Below, in pieces: positions 42,612 through 51,764 of a DNA stretch of 64,000 bases. The stretch spans positions 16,666-80,665 of the forward strand of contig NZ_JASCTH010000042.1 in the NCBI RefSeq assembly GCF_030009775.1, read 5' to 3'. The translations under genes were made by a program, and so were the position numbers. The notes under the pieces were generated by a model. It did no database searches. It saw only the letters and a program-made list of their open reading frames with translations, and was not told where the DNA came from. Positions within the stretch are counted from its first letter, which is position 1. Every line of letters starts with the position of its first letter. The DNA comes from Actinoplanes sandaracinus. GTDB taxonomy: Bacteria > Actinomycetota > Actinomycetes > Mycobacteriales > Micromonosporaceae.

Positions 42612-43448
42612 ATGTGCCGCTGGCTGGCCTATTCCGGTACGCCGATCCGGCTCGACGAACTGCTCTACCGCCCCCGTCACTCGCTGATCGACCAGAGCCT
42701 GCACGCCCGTCTGGGCGTCGAGACCACCAACGGCGACGGGTTCGGCGTCGGCTGGTACGTCGCGGACAGCATGGCCGAACCGGCCCTGTACCGCGGCACC
42801 GGCCCGGCCTGGAGCGACGCCAACCTGCGGGAGATCGCCCGGTCCACCACGTCACCGCTGTTCCTGGCACATGTCCGCGCCAGCACGGGGACGCCGGTGC
42901 AGCAGACCAACTGCCACCCGTTCCGGTTCCAGAACTGGCTGTGGGTGCACAACGGATCGATCCGGGATTTCGCCCTGCTCAAGCGGGACCTGGTGCTCGC
43001 CGTCGACCCGGAGCTCTACCCGGCGATGACCGGCTCCACCGACTCCGAGGTGATGTTCCACCTCGCCGTGACCTACGGGTTGCGGGACCGGCCGATCGCC
43101 GCGGTGCAACGGACGGCGGGGCTGATCGAATCGGTGGGGCGGGCGCACGGCGTACCCGATCCGTTGCAGATGACCGTGGCCACCACCGACGGCGACCGGA
43201 TCTGGTGCTTCCGCTATTCGAGCGAAGGGCGCAGCCGTTCGCTCTTCTACAGCACCGGGATCTCCGCGCTGCGCACGCTGCACCCCGACCGGGAGATGCT
43301 GCGCGGGCTCTCCGAGGAGACACGGCTCGTCGTCTCGGAGCCACTCGGCGAGCTGGCCGGCGCGTGGCAGCCGGTGCCCGAGTCCAGCTACGGCGTGATC
43401 CAGAAAGGTGACGACGAGCTGAGCCGCTTCGAGCCGTCCATGCCCTGA
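42612..43448 (+). CDS. Class II glutamine amidotransferase-like protein
   Basis: The 278-residue protein is an Ntn-hydrolase of the GATase type II family. Cys2 (MCRWLAYSG) is the expected nucleophile after Met removal. THe motifs NGDGFGVGWYV, FLAHVRASTGTPVQQTNCHP and WVHNGSIRDF form the glutaminase pocket, and SEVMFHLAVTYG follows. There is no synthase domain, so it would supply ammonia or act as a stand-alone amidase; such genes are often annotated as YafJ/EgtC-like. GAGGAG precedes the ATG. Its position between the regulators and the arginine deiminase operon suggests a nitrogen or amide role, but this is inference. Confidence 0.85.
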   Translation: MCRWLAYSGTPIRLDELLYRPRHSLIDQSLHARLGVETTNGDGFGVGWYVADSMAEPALYRGTGPAWSDANLREIARSTTSPLFLAHVRASTGTPVQQTNCHPFRFQNWLWVHNGSIRDFALLKRDLVLAVDPELYPAMTGSTDSEVMFHLAVTYGLRDRPIAAVQRTAGLIESVGRAHGVPDPLQMTVATTDGDRIWCFRYSSEGRSRSLFYSTGISALRTLHPDREMLRGLSEETRLVVSEPLGELAGAWQPVPESSYGVIQKGDDELSRFEPSMP

Positions 43449-43460
43449 CCCGCTTCACCG

Positions 43461-43479
43461 TTCATCCGGCGGGAGTGAT
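43461..43479 (+). promoter_or_regulatory. 19-bp inverted repeat, site 12, ahead of the arginine deiminase operon
   Basis: TTCATCCGGCGGGAGTGAT ends 35 nt before the antiporter ATG. A weak GGAAAGG lies 10 nt before that ATG, so this is the least clear of the apparently leaderless class. Confidence 0.7.
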
Positions 43480-43514
43480 GTCCGCCGGGTCACCTTCCGG
43501 AAAGGCTGACGGTC

Positions 43515-44909
43515 ATGACGGAGCTGGACGAGACCACGGCGCCAGCGGGGGCCCGCACCCTGGGGCTGCCCCAGGCGACCGCGCTGATCCTGGGCAGCAT
43601 CATCGGCGTCGGCATCTTCAACCTTCCCTACTCACTCGCCGCCATCGGGCCGATCAGCATCGTCGCGATGGCCCTCACCACGGTCGGCGCGCTCGCCCTC
43701 GCGGTGATGTTCGCCGTCCTGTCCCGGCGGCTGCCCGCCGACGGCGGCCCGTACGCCTACGCCCGCGCCGCCTTCGGCAACGGGGTCGGCTTCGCCAACG
43801 CCTGGTCCTACTGGATCACCGCGTGGGCCGGCAACGCCGCGATCGTCACCGGCTGGGTCTTCTACGTCGAGAACTTCGTCAACCCGGACGGGATCACTGG
43901 CTGGTCCATCGTGATCGCCCTGGTCGGGCTCTGGATTCCGGCCGCGGTCAACCTGACCGGCGTCAAGAACATGGGCGCGGTCCAGGTCTGGACGACCGTC
44001 GTCAAGTTCATCCCGCTGGTGATCATGTCGACGGTCGGCCTGTTCTTCATCACCACCGCCAACTACCGCCCGGCCAACGTCAGCGGCGACAGCGACCTGA
44101 CGGCGATCGGCAGCGCCATGGCCATCTGCCTGTTCAGCTACCTCGGCGTCGAGACCGCCGCGGTGGCGGCGGCCAAGGTCCGCGACCCGGCCCGCAACAT
44201 CCCCCGGGCCACCGTGATCGGCACCCTCGGCGCGGCCGTGGTCTACCTGCTCTCGATGATCGCCGTCTTCGGGATCGTCCCGACCGCGACCCTGGCCGAG
44301 GACGCCAACAAGGCCTCCTACTCGGTGGCCGCCACCAGCATGGCCGGCGGCGGGAGCTGGGCCGGTGACCTGGTCGCGCTCGCCGTGATCGTCTCCGGGT
44401 TCGGCGCCCTCAACGGCTGGACCATGATCTGCGCGGAGATGCCGCTCGCCGCGGCGAAGGACGGCGTCTTCCCGGCGGCCTTCGGCAGACTGTCCCGGCG
44501 CGGTGTGCCGGCGGCCGGCATCATCGCCTCCACCGTGCTCGCCAGCGCGGCCATGGTGATCAGCTACGCCGGCTCCAGCGGCGCCACCGTGTTCAACACG
44601 CTGGTGCTGATGAGCGGCATCACCGCGGCCATCCCGTACGCCTTCTCCGCGCTGGCCCAGATCAGGTGGCGCCGCCAGGACCGGCGGGCCGGCAACGGCG
44701 CCCGCTTCGCCCGGGACGTGAGCGTCGCCGTACTGAGCCTGGTCTTCTCCATCCTCTTCGTCTGGTACTCGCGCAACTCCGGCGACGACTGGTTCGTCGT
44801 CTGGGGCCCGTTCCTGATGGCCGGCGGGGCGTTCCTGCTCGGCGTCCCCGTCTTCCTCTCCGTCCGCCACCGGATGGCACCGCCGCCTCCGGTGCCGCCC
44901 TACCAGTGA
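43515..44909 (+). CDS. APC-family amino acid permease, probable arginine/ornithine antiporter
   Basis: The 464-residue transporter has the twelve-helix APC layout. The signature GSIIGVGIFNLPYSLAAIGP in helix 1, PADGGPYAYARAAFG and LFSYLGVETAAVAAAKVRDP match arginine/ornithine and related exchangers. Its place directly ahead of arcA, arcB and arcC, 16 nt from arcA, makes it the likely ArcD-type antiporter that imports arginine and exports ornithine. The three enzymes are all downstream on the same strand with short gaps. Site 12 upstream points to regulation with the island. Confidence 0.85.
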   Translation: MTELDETTAPAGARTLGLPQATALILGSIIGVGIFNLPYSLAAIGPISIVAMALTTVGALALAVMFAVLSRRLPADGGPYAYARAAFGNGVGFANAWSYWITAWAGNAAIVTGWVFYVENFVNPDGITGWSIVIALVGLWIPAAVNLTGVKNMGAVQVWTTVVKFIPLVIMSTVGLFFITTANYRPANVSGDSDLTAIGSAMAICLFSYLGVETAAVAAAKVRDPARNIPRATVIGTLGAAVVYLLSMIAVFGIVPTATLAEDANKASYSVAATSMAGGGSWAGDLVALAVIVSGFGALNGWTMICAEMPLAAAKDGVFPAAFGRLSRRGVPAAGIIASTVLASAAMVISYAGSSGATVFNTLVLMSGITAAIPYAFSALAQIRWRRQDRRAGNGARFARDVSVAVLSLVFSILFVWYSRNSGDDWFVVWGPFLMAGGAFLLGVPVFLSVRHRMAPPPPVPPYQ

Positions 44910-44925
44910 CCCCCGGGAGATACGC

Positions 44926-46146
44926 ATGAGCTTCCACGTCGACTCCGAGACCGGCCGGCTGCGTCAGGTGATCCTGCACCGCCCCGGCGTCGAACTCAGC
45001 CGCCTCACCCCGGACAACGTCCGGGACCTGCTCTTCGACGACATCCTCTGGGCGCGCCGGGCCCGCGAGGAGCACGACGCCTTCGCCGAGGTCCTGCGGG
45101 AGCGCGGCGTCAAGGTGCACTACTTCGCGAAGCTGCTCGGCGACGTGCTCGACATCCCGCACGCCCGCAACTGGGTGCTGGACCGGGTCGTCACCGACGA
45201 CACGGTGGGGCCGACCCTGGCCGGGCCGCTGCGCCGCCTCGCCGAGCAGGCCGACAGTGAGAAGCTCGCCGACTATCTCATCGGCGGGGTCCTCAAGACC
45301 GAACTGGCCGGCTTCACGGTGAACAGCCTGCGCTGGGAACTCATGAACGCCGACGACTTCGTGCTCACCCCGTTGCCCAACCATCTCTTCCAGCGGGACA
45401 ACTCGGCCTGGATCTACGGTGGTGTCAGCGTCAACCCGATGGCCATGCCGGCCCGGATGCGCGAATCCGTGCACAGCGCCGCCATCTACCGATTCCACCC
45501 CATGTTCGCCCTCGCCGACTTCACCGTCTGGTACGGCGGCGACGACCTGCCCCACCAGCCCGCCACTCTGGAGGGCGGCGACATCCACGTCCTTGGCGGC
45601 GGCGCCGTCATGATCGGGCTGGGGGAGCGGTCCACCGCGATGGGCGTCGAGAACCTGGCCCGCGGCCTGTTCAACGGTGGCGTGGCCGGCAAGGTGATCG
45701 CCATCGAACTGCCGCACTCGCACGCCATGATGCACCTCGACACGGTCATGACGATGATCGACCGCGACACCTTCGTCATGTACCCGTACCTGCGGCAGAC
45801 CCTGCGTTCGTGGACGGTGCTGCCGGACGACGACCCCGACGGCCTGCGGGTGGTCGCCAACGACGACCTGTTCGCCACCATCGCCGAGACCCTCGGCATC
45901 GACAAGATCCAGGTACTGGAGACCAACGAGGACATCCGCGCCGCCCAGCGGGAGCAGTGGGACGACGGCACCAACTTCCTCGCGGTCGAACCCGGAGTGG
46001 TCGTCGGCTACGAACGCAACGTCACCACCAACACGTTCCTGCGCCGCCACGGCATCGAAGTGATCACCATCGCCGGCGGCGAACTCGGGCGGGGCCGGGG
46101 TGGGCCCCGCTGCATGACCTGCCCCATCGAACGCGACGCCGTCTGA
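44926..46146 (+). CDS. arcA: Arginine deiminase
   Basis: The 406-residue enzyme converts arginine to citrulline and ammonia, the first step of the ADI pathway. Landmarks are the start SETGRLRQVILHRPGVELSR, the FQRDNSAWIYGG and EGGDIHVLGGG substrate loops, the HLDTVMTMID catalytic His segment, and the C-terminal RCMTCPIERDAV with the catalytic cysteine (Cys396). The full set of active-site residues is present and the length is normal. A GGGAG lies before the ATG. It is the second gene of the arc operon. Confidence 0.97.
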   Translation: MSFHVDSETGRLRQVILHRPGVELSRLTPDNVRDLLFDDILWARRAREEHDAFAEVLRERGVKVHYFAKLLGDVLDIPHARNWVLDRVVTDDTVGPTLAGPLRRLAEQADSEKLADYLIGGVLKTELAGFTVNSLRWELMNADDFVLTPLPNHLFQRDNSAWIYGGVSVNPMAMPARMRESVHSAAIYRFHPMFALADFTVWYGGDDLPHQPATLEGGDIHVLGGGAVMIGLGERSTAMGVENLARGLFNGGVAGKVIAIELPHSHAMMHLDTVMTMIDRDTFVMYPYLRQTLRSWTVLPDDDPDGLRVVANDDLFATIAETLGIDKIQVLETNEDIRAAQREQWDDGTNFLAVEPGVVVGYERNVTTNTFLRRHGIEVITIAGGELGRGRGGPRCMTCPIERDAV

Positions 46147-46171
46147 ATCCGACCTAGCTCAGGGAGCCGAC

Positions 46172-47173
46172 ATGTCGTTCAACCTGCGCAACCGCAGCTT
46201 CCTCAAGGAACTCGACTACACCCCGGCCGAGTGGAGGTTCCTGCTCAAACTGGCCGCCGAGCTGAAGACCGCCAAGTACGCCGGCACCGAGAAGCAACGC
46301 CTGACCGGCAAGAACATCGCGCTGATCTTCGAGAAGACCTCCACCCGGACTCGCTGCGCCTTCGAGGTCGCCGCACACGACCAAGGCGCGCACGTCACCT
46401 TTCTCGATCCGGGCAGCACCCAGCTCGGCCACAAGGAATCGGTGCAGGACACCGCCCGCGTGCTCGGCCGCTTCTACGACGGGCTCGAATACCGGGGATT
46501 CGCCCAGGAGAACGTGGAGACGCTGGCCCGCTTCTCCGGGGTGCCGGTCTGGAACGGGCTCAGCGACGAGTGGCACCCCACCCAGACGCTCTGCGACCTG
46601 CTGACCATGCGCGAGCACACGGTCAGACACGACAACGAGATCGCGTACGCGTTCCTCGGCGACGCCCACAACAACATGGGCAACTCGCTGCTCGTGGCCG
46701 GCGCCATGATGGGCATGGACGTACGGATGGTCGCCCCGCGGTCGCGCTGGAACCCCGACGAGGTGATCAAGGCGGCGCGGCGCATCGCCGAGACCACCGG
46801 CGCCCGGATCACCCACACCGAGGACGTCGCCGAAGGCGTCCGCGGGGCCGACTTCCTCTACACCGACGTCTGGCTGTCCATGGGCGAGCCCAAGAGCGCC
46901 TGGGACGAACGGATCGACGTGCTCAAGCCGTACCAGATCACCATGGAGGTGGTCCGGGCCACCGGCAACCCGGCGGTCAAGGTCATGCACTGCCTTCCGG
47001 CGTTTCACGACCGGCGCACCAGGGTCGGTCAGGAGATCTACGAGCACACCGGCCTCGACGCCCTGGAGATCACCGACGAGGTGTTCGAGTCACACCACTC
47101 CATCGTCTTCGACCAGGCCGAGAACCGGATGCACACCATCAAGGCGATCATGGTCGCCACGCTGGGGGCATAG
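46172..47173 (+). CDS. arcB: Ornithine carbamoyltransferase, catabolic
   Basis: The 333-residue enzyme splits citrulline with phosphate into ornithine and carbamoyl phosphate in the catabolic direction. The carbamoyl-phosphate motif FEKTSTRTRCAFEVA, the DEWHPTQTLCDLLT loop and the ornithine motif MHCLPAFHD are intact. Context (between arcA and arcC) rather than sequence assigns the catabolic role. AGGGAG precedes the ATG. The stop is followed almost at once by arcC. Confidence 0.97.
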   Translation: MSFNLRNRSFLKELDYTPAEWRFLLKLAAELKTAKYAGTEKQRLTGKNIALIFEKTSTRTRCAFEVAAHDQGAHVTFLDPGSTQLGHKESVQDTARVLGRFYDGLEYRGFAQENVETLARFSGVPVWNGLSDEWHPTQTLCDLLTMREHTVRHDNEIAYAFLGDAHNNMGNSLLVAGAMMGMDVRMVAPRSRWNPDEVIKAARRIAETTGARITHTEDVAEGVRGADFLYTDVWLSMGEPKSAWDERIDVLKPYQITMEVVRATGNPAVKVMHCLPAFHDRRTRVGQEIYEHTGLDALEITDEVFESHHSIVFDQAENRMHTIKAIMVATLGA

Positions 47174-47175
47174 GT

Positions 47176-48123
47176 ATGCGCATCGTCATCGCGATCGGCG
47201 GCAACGCGCTGCTCGAACGTGGCCAGCGACCGGACGCGGCGGTGCAGCGGGCCAACGCGCTGCGGGCGGTCGCCGCGGTCGCGCCGCTCGCCGCCGAGCA
47301 CGAGGTCGTCATCACCCACGGCAACGGCCCGCAGGTCGGGATGCTCGCCCTGCAGAGCGCCGCCGACCCGGAACTGGCGGTTCCGTACCCCTTCGACGTG
47401 CTCGGCGCGCAGACCCAGGGCATGATCGGCTACTGGCTGATGCAGGCGCTGCAGAACGCCCTGCCCGGCCGGCAGGTCGCGGCGATCCTCGACCAGACCC
47501 TCGTCTCGGCCGCCGACCCGGCCTTCGCGAACCCGGCCAAGTTCGTCGGCCAGGTCTACGACGAGCAGACCGCGCGACGGTACGCCACCGAGCGCGGCTG
47601 GACGGTCGCGGCGGACGGCCCGCACTGGCGCCGGGTCGTGCCGTCGCCGCGACCGCAGCGGATCGTCGAGACCCGGATCATCCGGCAGCTCCTCTTCACC
47701 GGGGCGATCGTGGTCTGCGCCGGCGGCGGCGGAATCCCGGTGATCCGCGACGAGCGCGGCCGGCTGTCCGGAGTGGAAGCCGTCGTCGACAAGGACCTGG
47801 CCACCGCCGTCCTCGCCGAGTCGCTCGACGCCGACGCCCTGCTGCTGCTCACCGACGTGCCCGCGGTGAGCCGGGGCTTCGGCGGGCCGGATCCCCGGCC
47901 GATCAACCGGGCCACCCCCGCCGAGCTGCGCCGCGAGAGGTTCGCGGCCGGGTCGATGGGGCCGAAGGTGGAGGCGGTCTGCCGGTTCGTCGAACTCACC
48001 GGCGATCTGGCGGCGATCGGCGCCCTGGAGGACGCCGTCGCGATCCTCACCGGAAAGGCCGGCACGGTCGTCACGCCGGGCGGCGACTACGGCGGACCGC
48101 ACGACCTGCGCCCGCCCCGGTGA
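47176..48123 (+). CDS. arcC: Carbamate kinase
   Basis: The 315-residue kinase transfers phosphate from carbamoyl phosphate to ADP, yielding ATP, the energy-conserving step of the pathway. Conserved features are RIVIAIGGNALLERGQRPD, THGNGPQVGMLALQ, the ICAGGGGIPV-like VVCAGGGGIPVIRD and AVVDKDLATAVLAESLDAD, with GSMGPKVEAVCRFVE near the end. The ATG lies 2 nt after the arcB stop, so translation is likely coupled. It completes the operon; no arcR-type regulator is adjacent. Confidence 0.96.
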   Translation: MRIVIAIGGNALLERGQRPDAAVQRANALRAVAAVAPLAAEHEVVITHGNGPQVGMLALQSAADPELAVPYPFDVLGAQTQGMIGYWLMQALQNALPGRQVAAILDQTLVSAADPAFANPAKFVGQVYDEQTARRYATERGWTVAADGPHWRRVVPSPRPQRIVETRIIRQLLFTGAIVVCAGGGGIPVIRDERGRLSGVEAVVDKDLATAVLAESLDADALLLLTDVPAVSRGFGGPDPRPINRATPAELRRERFAAGSMGPKVEAVCRFVELTGDLAAIGALEDAVAILTGKAGTVVTPGGDYGGPHDLRPPR

Positions 48124-48229
48124 GTGCGGCCGTCACATCGGGGAGCGCCGTCACCGCGCTCACCCGGCCGGCCCGGCCCGGGCACCACCCGGCCGGGCCG
48201 GTCATCCGCGGGCGGCGACCGGACGCCGC

Positions 48230-49015
48230 ATGAGTGCCCGTCCGGTCGTCGTCGCGCACCTGTCCGACCTGCACCTGGGGGCACACGATCCGGCCGCGGT
48301 GGCGAGCGTCGTCGCGGACGTGGCCGCGGCCCGGCCGGCTCTCACGGTGATCACGGGGGACAGCACGATGCGGGCCCGGGCCGGTGAGTTCCGGCAGGTG
48401 CGGGAACTGATCGACCGGCTGCCCGGCCCGGTGCTGACGGTCACCGGCAACCACGATCTCCCTCTGGTCAGCTGGCGGCGGCTGCTCCGGCCGTACGCCC
48501 GCTTCACGCGCTGGATCGACGCGGACCTGGACCCGGCCCGCGACGTCCCCGGCATCACCGCCCTGGGGTTGCAGTCGATGCCGCGCTGGCGGTGGAAGAA
48601 CGGGCGGGTCACCGCCCGGCAGGCGGCCGCGGTGGTCCGGATTCTGGGCGGCTCGCCGGCCGCCGACGTGCGTGTGCTGGCGTTGCACCATCCCCCGCTC
48701 GCCACCGGGACCGGCCGCCTGATCGGCCGGTCCCGGCTGCTGGAGGCGATCCGCGCGGCACGCGTCGACCTGGTGCTCGCCGGCCACACCCACATCCCCG
48801 ACGTACGGGTCCGGGGACGGCAGGTGTTCGTGGTGGCCGGCACGGCGGCCAGCCGCCGCACGCGCGGAACTCCCTGCTCGTGGAGCCTGATCAGGGTCGG
48901 CCCCGACGAGGTCGTGGTGCGTGAGCGATATCTGCACGAGGGCGCCTGGCGGGTGGGGCGGGTGGTCAGGGCGCGTCCCGGGTCGGCGGGCGCCGTCAGT
49001 GCAGCAGCGTCTTGA
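48230..49015 (+). CDS. Calcineurin-like metallophosphoesterase
   Basis: The 261-residue protein has the two-metal phosphoesterase motifs in order: HLSDLHLGAH, VITGDSTMRAR, TVTGNHDLPLVS, LALHHPPLAT and AGHTHIPDVR. The usual GDLT after the second metal Asp is GDST here. It could act on cyclic nucleotides, phospholipids or proteins; the sequence does not decide. It lies about 100 nt after arcC and may extend that operon. A half-site GTCATCC (48201) lies 23 nt before the ATG but has no right half. Its end overlaps the convergent membrane protein by 20 nt. Confidence 0.85.
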   Translation: MSARPVVVAHLSDLHLGAHDPAAVASVVADVAAARPALTVITGDSTMRARAGEFRQVRELIDRLPGPVLTVTGNHDLPLVSWRRLLRPYARFTRWIDADLDPARDVPGITALGLQSMPRWRWKNGRVTARQAAAVVRILGGSPAADVRVLALHHPPLATGTGRLIGRSRLLEAIRAARVDLVLAGHTHIPDVRVRGRQVFVVAGTAASRRTRGTPCSWSLIRVGPDEVVVRERYLHEGAWRVGRVVRARPGSAGAVSAAAS

Positions 49016-49496
49016 GGACGATCAGGGCCGCGCCGAAGGTCCCCGCCACGAGAGTGGAGACCAGACGCTCCCGAGGGGTCAGGCGGCCCCCGGCCCCGAT
49101 CCGCCAGCCGGAGAGGCACAGCAGCGCCGTCGTGCACACCAGAGCCGCGATCTCCGCCGTGGCCAGCCGGGCGCCGGCGCTCCGGAAGCCGATCAGGACC
49201 AGCAGCGGCAGGCCGGACGCGGTCACCATCTCCCAGCCGGTGGTCAGCTGGCGGCGCACGGTGTGCCAGGCGGGCCGGTGCCCCTCGTGGATGCGTTCGG
49301 CCACGATGCGGGCGTAACGTTCCGCCGCCCAGTAGATGGTGAGCGTGGCCAGAACCGCGATCACCACACGTGCCGCCCGCTCGGCGTGCGACGCGGCCAG
49401 CACCGCGCCCCCGATGATCAGGCCGTAGACGCCGGAGGCGGTGGCCTCCTCGGTGTCGTGCCGGAAACGTACCCAGATCGAGCCGCTGACCGGCAT
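48996..49496 (-). CDS. Four-TM membrane protein
   Basis: The 166-residue protein has about four membrane segments: VYGLIIGGAVLAAS, VVIAVLATLTIYWAAERYAR, MVTASGLPLLVLIGF and LATAEIAALVCTTALLCLSG, with a final LVAGTFGAALIVLKTLLH. The pattern SASGSIWVRFRHDTEEATAS-like N-terminus is seen in uncharacterised actinobacterial proteins. GGGAGG precedes the ATG and site 13 lies 63 nt upstream. It is divergent from the Rv1733c-like gene. Confidence 0.75.
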   Translation of the reverse strand: MPVSGSIWVRFRHDTEEATASGVYGLIIGGAVLAASHAERAARVVIAVLATLTIYWAAERYARIVAERIHEGHRPAWHTVRRQLTTGWEMVTASGLPLLVLIGFRSAGARLATAEIAALVCTTALLCLSGWRIGAGGRLTPRERLVSTLVAGTFGAALIVLKTLLH

Positions 49497-49559
49497 GCCG
49501 GCCTCCCTGTGTCCGTGCGGGTGTCGATGACGACGGTCGCTGAGCCGGGACCACGGCTC

Positions 49560-49578
49560 ATCATCCGCAGCGGGTGAA
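49560..49578 (-). promoter_or_regulatory. 19-bp inverted repeat, site 13
   Basis: ATCATCCGCAGCGGGTGAA ends 63 nt upstream of the minus-strand four-TM gene, which has a GGGAGG Shine-Dalgarno. It is a strong copy. Confidence 0.75.
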
Positions 49579-49618
49579 CCACGGAACCGTCGTGCCGCCG
49601 GGCAGGTGGGGCGCGGGA

Positions 49619-49637
49619 ACCATCCTCCGCGAATGGC
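49619..49637 (+). promoter_or_regulatory. Weak 19-bp inverted-repeat candidate, site 14
   Basis: ACCATCCTCCGCGAATGGC matches 5 of 7 and 4 of 7 half-site bases. It ends 56 nt before the Rv1733c-like ATG, which has a GGGGAGG site. The position supports it more than the sequence does. Confidence 0.3.
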
Positions 49638-49693
49638 GACGGCCCGAGCACGCCTGCCGATGCTGAGACGCGAGTCGTGGCGGGGAGGGTGAG

Positions 49694-50251
49694 ATGTTCG
49701 GCCGTAGGCGCAACCCACTGTGGCGAGGTTCGGACCGGTTCGAAGCCGGGATGCTCCTGAGCCTGTACGTGTTGTTCCTGATCGGCGCGCCGGTGCTGGC
49801 GTGGTGGCTGGCCGGCGCCAGCTACCGGTCCGAGGTGCGGGCGGCCGAATGGGATCGGCGCAACGTCTTCCGGGTGGAGGCGGTGCTGGTCACGGGGCCC
49901 GCTGAGATGCGCGGTCCGGCCACGGCCGTGCCCGGACTGGCCACCGCGACCTGGACCGCACCGGACGGGACACCGCGTAGCGGACCCGTCGGGGCCCTGG
50001 CCGGCCAGCGGGCCGGCGACCGGGTGACGATCTGGGTGAACCACCGGGGAGACGGACGCGCCGAGCCCGCCGACCGCAGCCCAGCCGGCCGTGCCGCGCT
50101 GGTCGCGATCCTCGTGATGGGCGCGGTCGCCGCGGTGCTGAACGGTGTGCGCCGGATCGGGCTCGCACTGCTCGCCCGCTATCGCGACCGGGTGTGGGGA
50201 CGCGAATGGCTGGAGGTCGGCCCGCGCTGGAGCCGTGACCGGAGCCCGTGA
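49694..50251 (+). CDS. Rv1733c-like membrane protein
   Basis: The 185-residue protein matches the layout of M. tuberculosis Rv1733c. It begins RRNPLWRGSDRFEAGMLLSL, has a first membrane segment (LLSLYVLFLIGAPVLAWWLA), an extracytoplasmic part with ATWTAPDGTPRSGPVGALAG and the characteristic GDRVTIWVNHRGDG, and a second membrane segment (AALVAILVMGAVAAVLNGVR). Rv1733c is a DosR-regulon membrane antigen of unknown biochemical role. GGGGAGG precedes the ATG. Its presence among other dormancy-type families is the strongest single link to a hypoxia regulon. Confidence 0.8.
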   Translation: MFGRRRNPLWRGSDRFEAGMLLSLYVLFLIGAPVLAWWLAGASYRSEVRAAEWDRRNVFRVEAVLVTGPAEMRGPATAVPGLATATWTAPDGTPRSGPVGALAGQRAGDRVTIWVNHRGDGRAEPADRSPAGRAALVAILVMGAVAAVLNGVRRIGLALLARYRDRVWGREWLEVGPRWSRDRSP

Positions 50252-50255
50252 CCGT

Positions 50256-50274
50256 GTCATGCGCCGGGGAGGAT
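50256..50274 (+). promoter_or_regulatory. 19-bp inverted-repeat candidate, site 15
   Basis: GTCATGCGCCGGGGAGGAT matches 5 of 7 and 6 of 7 half-site bases. It ends 62 nt before the MFS transporter ATG, in the leadered class. Confidence 0.45.
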
Positions 50275-50336
50275 GCCGTCGCCGGAGGCCCGGCGGACGC
50301 TGCGCTCTGACGTGAATCGAGCGGAGGCGATGCAGG

Positions 50337-51764
50337 ATGGCGGAACGAACGAGGACCGGGCGCTTCCCGGCCGGGCTGCGGCAGGCCCTGATCGCGTTCG
50401 CGCTGGCGCAGTTCATCTGCAGCTTCGCCGGCTCGAACATGAACGTGATGATCACCGACATCAGCCGGGACCTGGGCACCACGGTCGCCGGTGTGCAACT
50501 CGCCATCACGCTGTTCCTGCTGGTGATGGCGGCTCTGATGATTCCCGGCGGCAAGCTGACCGATCTGCTCGGCCGCAAGTGGTGCCTGATCATGGGGCTG
50601 CTGCTGTTCGGGACCGGTGCGGTGGTGAGCGCGCTGGCGCCCGGCCTGGGCGTACTGATCATCGGGTATTCGATCTTCGCGGGGATCGGGACGGCGCTGC
50701 TGATCCCCCCGGTCTACATCCTCACCACCCTGCTCTTCCGGGACATCGGGTCCCGGGCCCGCGCCTTCGGGGCGATCAGCGCGATGGGCGGCATCGGCGC
50801 GGTGGCCGGACCGCTCCTCGGCGGCCTCATCGCGTACGCGATCAGCTGGCGCGCCGCGTTCGTCCTGCAGGCGGTGATAGTTCTGGCGATCGTGCTGCTC
50901 AGCCGCCGTGCCGTCCGGGATCCGCTGCCGGCCGACCGGACGACGCCGTTCGACGTCGGCGGCACGGTGCTCTCCGCGGCCGGGCTGGTCCTGATCGTGC
51001 TCGGCATCCTGGCCGCCGACGAGGAACCCCGGCTGACCGTGGTCCTGGTGCTGGCCGGCATCCTGGTGCTGACCTGGTTCTTCGCCGCCGTCCGTGCCAA
51101 GGAGCGGGCCGGCCGCGAGCCGCTGCTGAGCACGGCGCTGTTCCGCAACCGTGCGTCCAACCTCGGCCTGATCACACAGAACACGCAGTGGCTGATGGTG
51201 ATGGGAACGTCCTTCGTGGTGTCGGCCTATCTGCAGGTGGTCCGCGGCTGCAACGCCATCGAGACGGGCGGGGTGTTCACCGCCACCACGGCCGGGGTGC
51301 TGATCTCCTCGCTGGGCGCCGAGCGGATGGCCCGGCGCCGCCCGCAACGCACCCTGATCATCGCGGGTTTCCTGATCACCATCGCCGGCATCGTCCTGCT
51401 GCTGGCGCTCGGCGCCGCCTCGGAGCAGATCTGGGCGCTGCTGCCCGGCCTGTTCGTGATCGGCCTCGGACTGGGCGCGATGCTGACGCCGTCGGTGAAC
51501 CTGGTGCAGTCCAGCTTCGGCGAGCACCTGCAGGGGGAGATCTCCGGACTGTCGCGCTGCGTCTCCAACCTGGGTTCGTCGCTGGGCGCGGCGCTCGCCG
51601 GAACGATCCTGGTGGCGGGAGTGGACAGCGCGGCGCCGGGGCGGGCCTACCTGTGGGCGATGGTCGCGGTCGCCGGCGCCGGGGTGACCGGCCTGATCGC
51701 GGCGTTCTTCCTGCCGCGCGGCGGCCCGGCTCCCGCCGAGGCGCCCGGATCAGCCGGCCGGTGA
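50337..51764 (+). CDS. MFS drug-efflux-type transporter (DHA2, 14-TM)
   Basis: The 475-residue transporter has about fourteen membrane segments and MFS motif A GGKLTDLLGRKWCLI. Motif C-like GISAMGGIGAVAGPLLGGLI lies in helix 5, and the DHA2-type NVMITDISRDLGTTVAGVQ lies in helix 1. It probably exports hydrophobic compounds with protons; the substrate is unknown. GGAGG lies ahead of the ATG. It follows the Rv1733c-like gene by 85 nt, and its end overlaps the convergent YihY gene by 15 nt. Confidence 0.88.
   Translation: MAERTRTGRFPAGLRQALIAFALAQFICSFAGSNMNVMITDISRDLGTTVAGVQLAITLFLLVMAALMIPGGKLTDLLGRKWCLIMGLLLFGTGAVVSALAPGLGVLIIGYSIFAGIGTALLIPPVYILTTLLFRDIGSRARAFGAISAMGGIGAVAGPLLGGLIAYAISWRAAFVLQAVIVLAIVLLSRRAVRDPLPADRTTPFDVGGTVLSAAGLVLIVLGILAADEEPRLTVVLVLAGILVLTWFFAAVRAKERAGREPLLSTALFRNRASNLGLITQNTQWLMVMGTSFVVSAYLQVVRGCNAIETGGVFTATTAGVLISSLGAERMARRRPQRTLIIAGFLITIAGIVLLLALGAASEQIWALLPGLFVIGLGLGAMLTPSVNLVQSSFGEHLQGEISGLSRCVSNLGSSLGAALAGTILVAGVDSAAPGRAYLWAMVAVAGAGVTGLIAAFFLPRGGPAPAEAPGSAGR

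Noticed and set aside
48201..48219. GTCATCC half-site ahead of the metallophosphoesterase gene as another inverted-repeat site
   Set aside because: The right half (CGGCGAC) does not match and the site would end only 10 nt from the ATG, outside both spacing classes.
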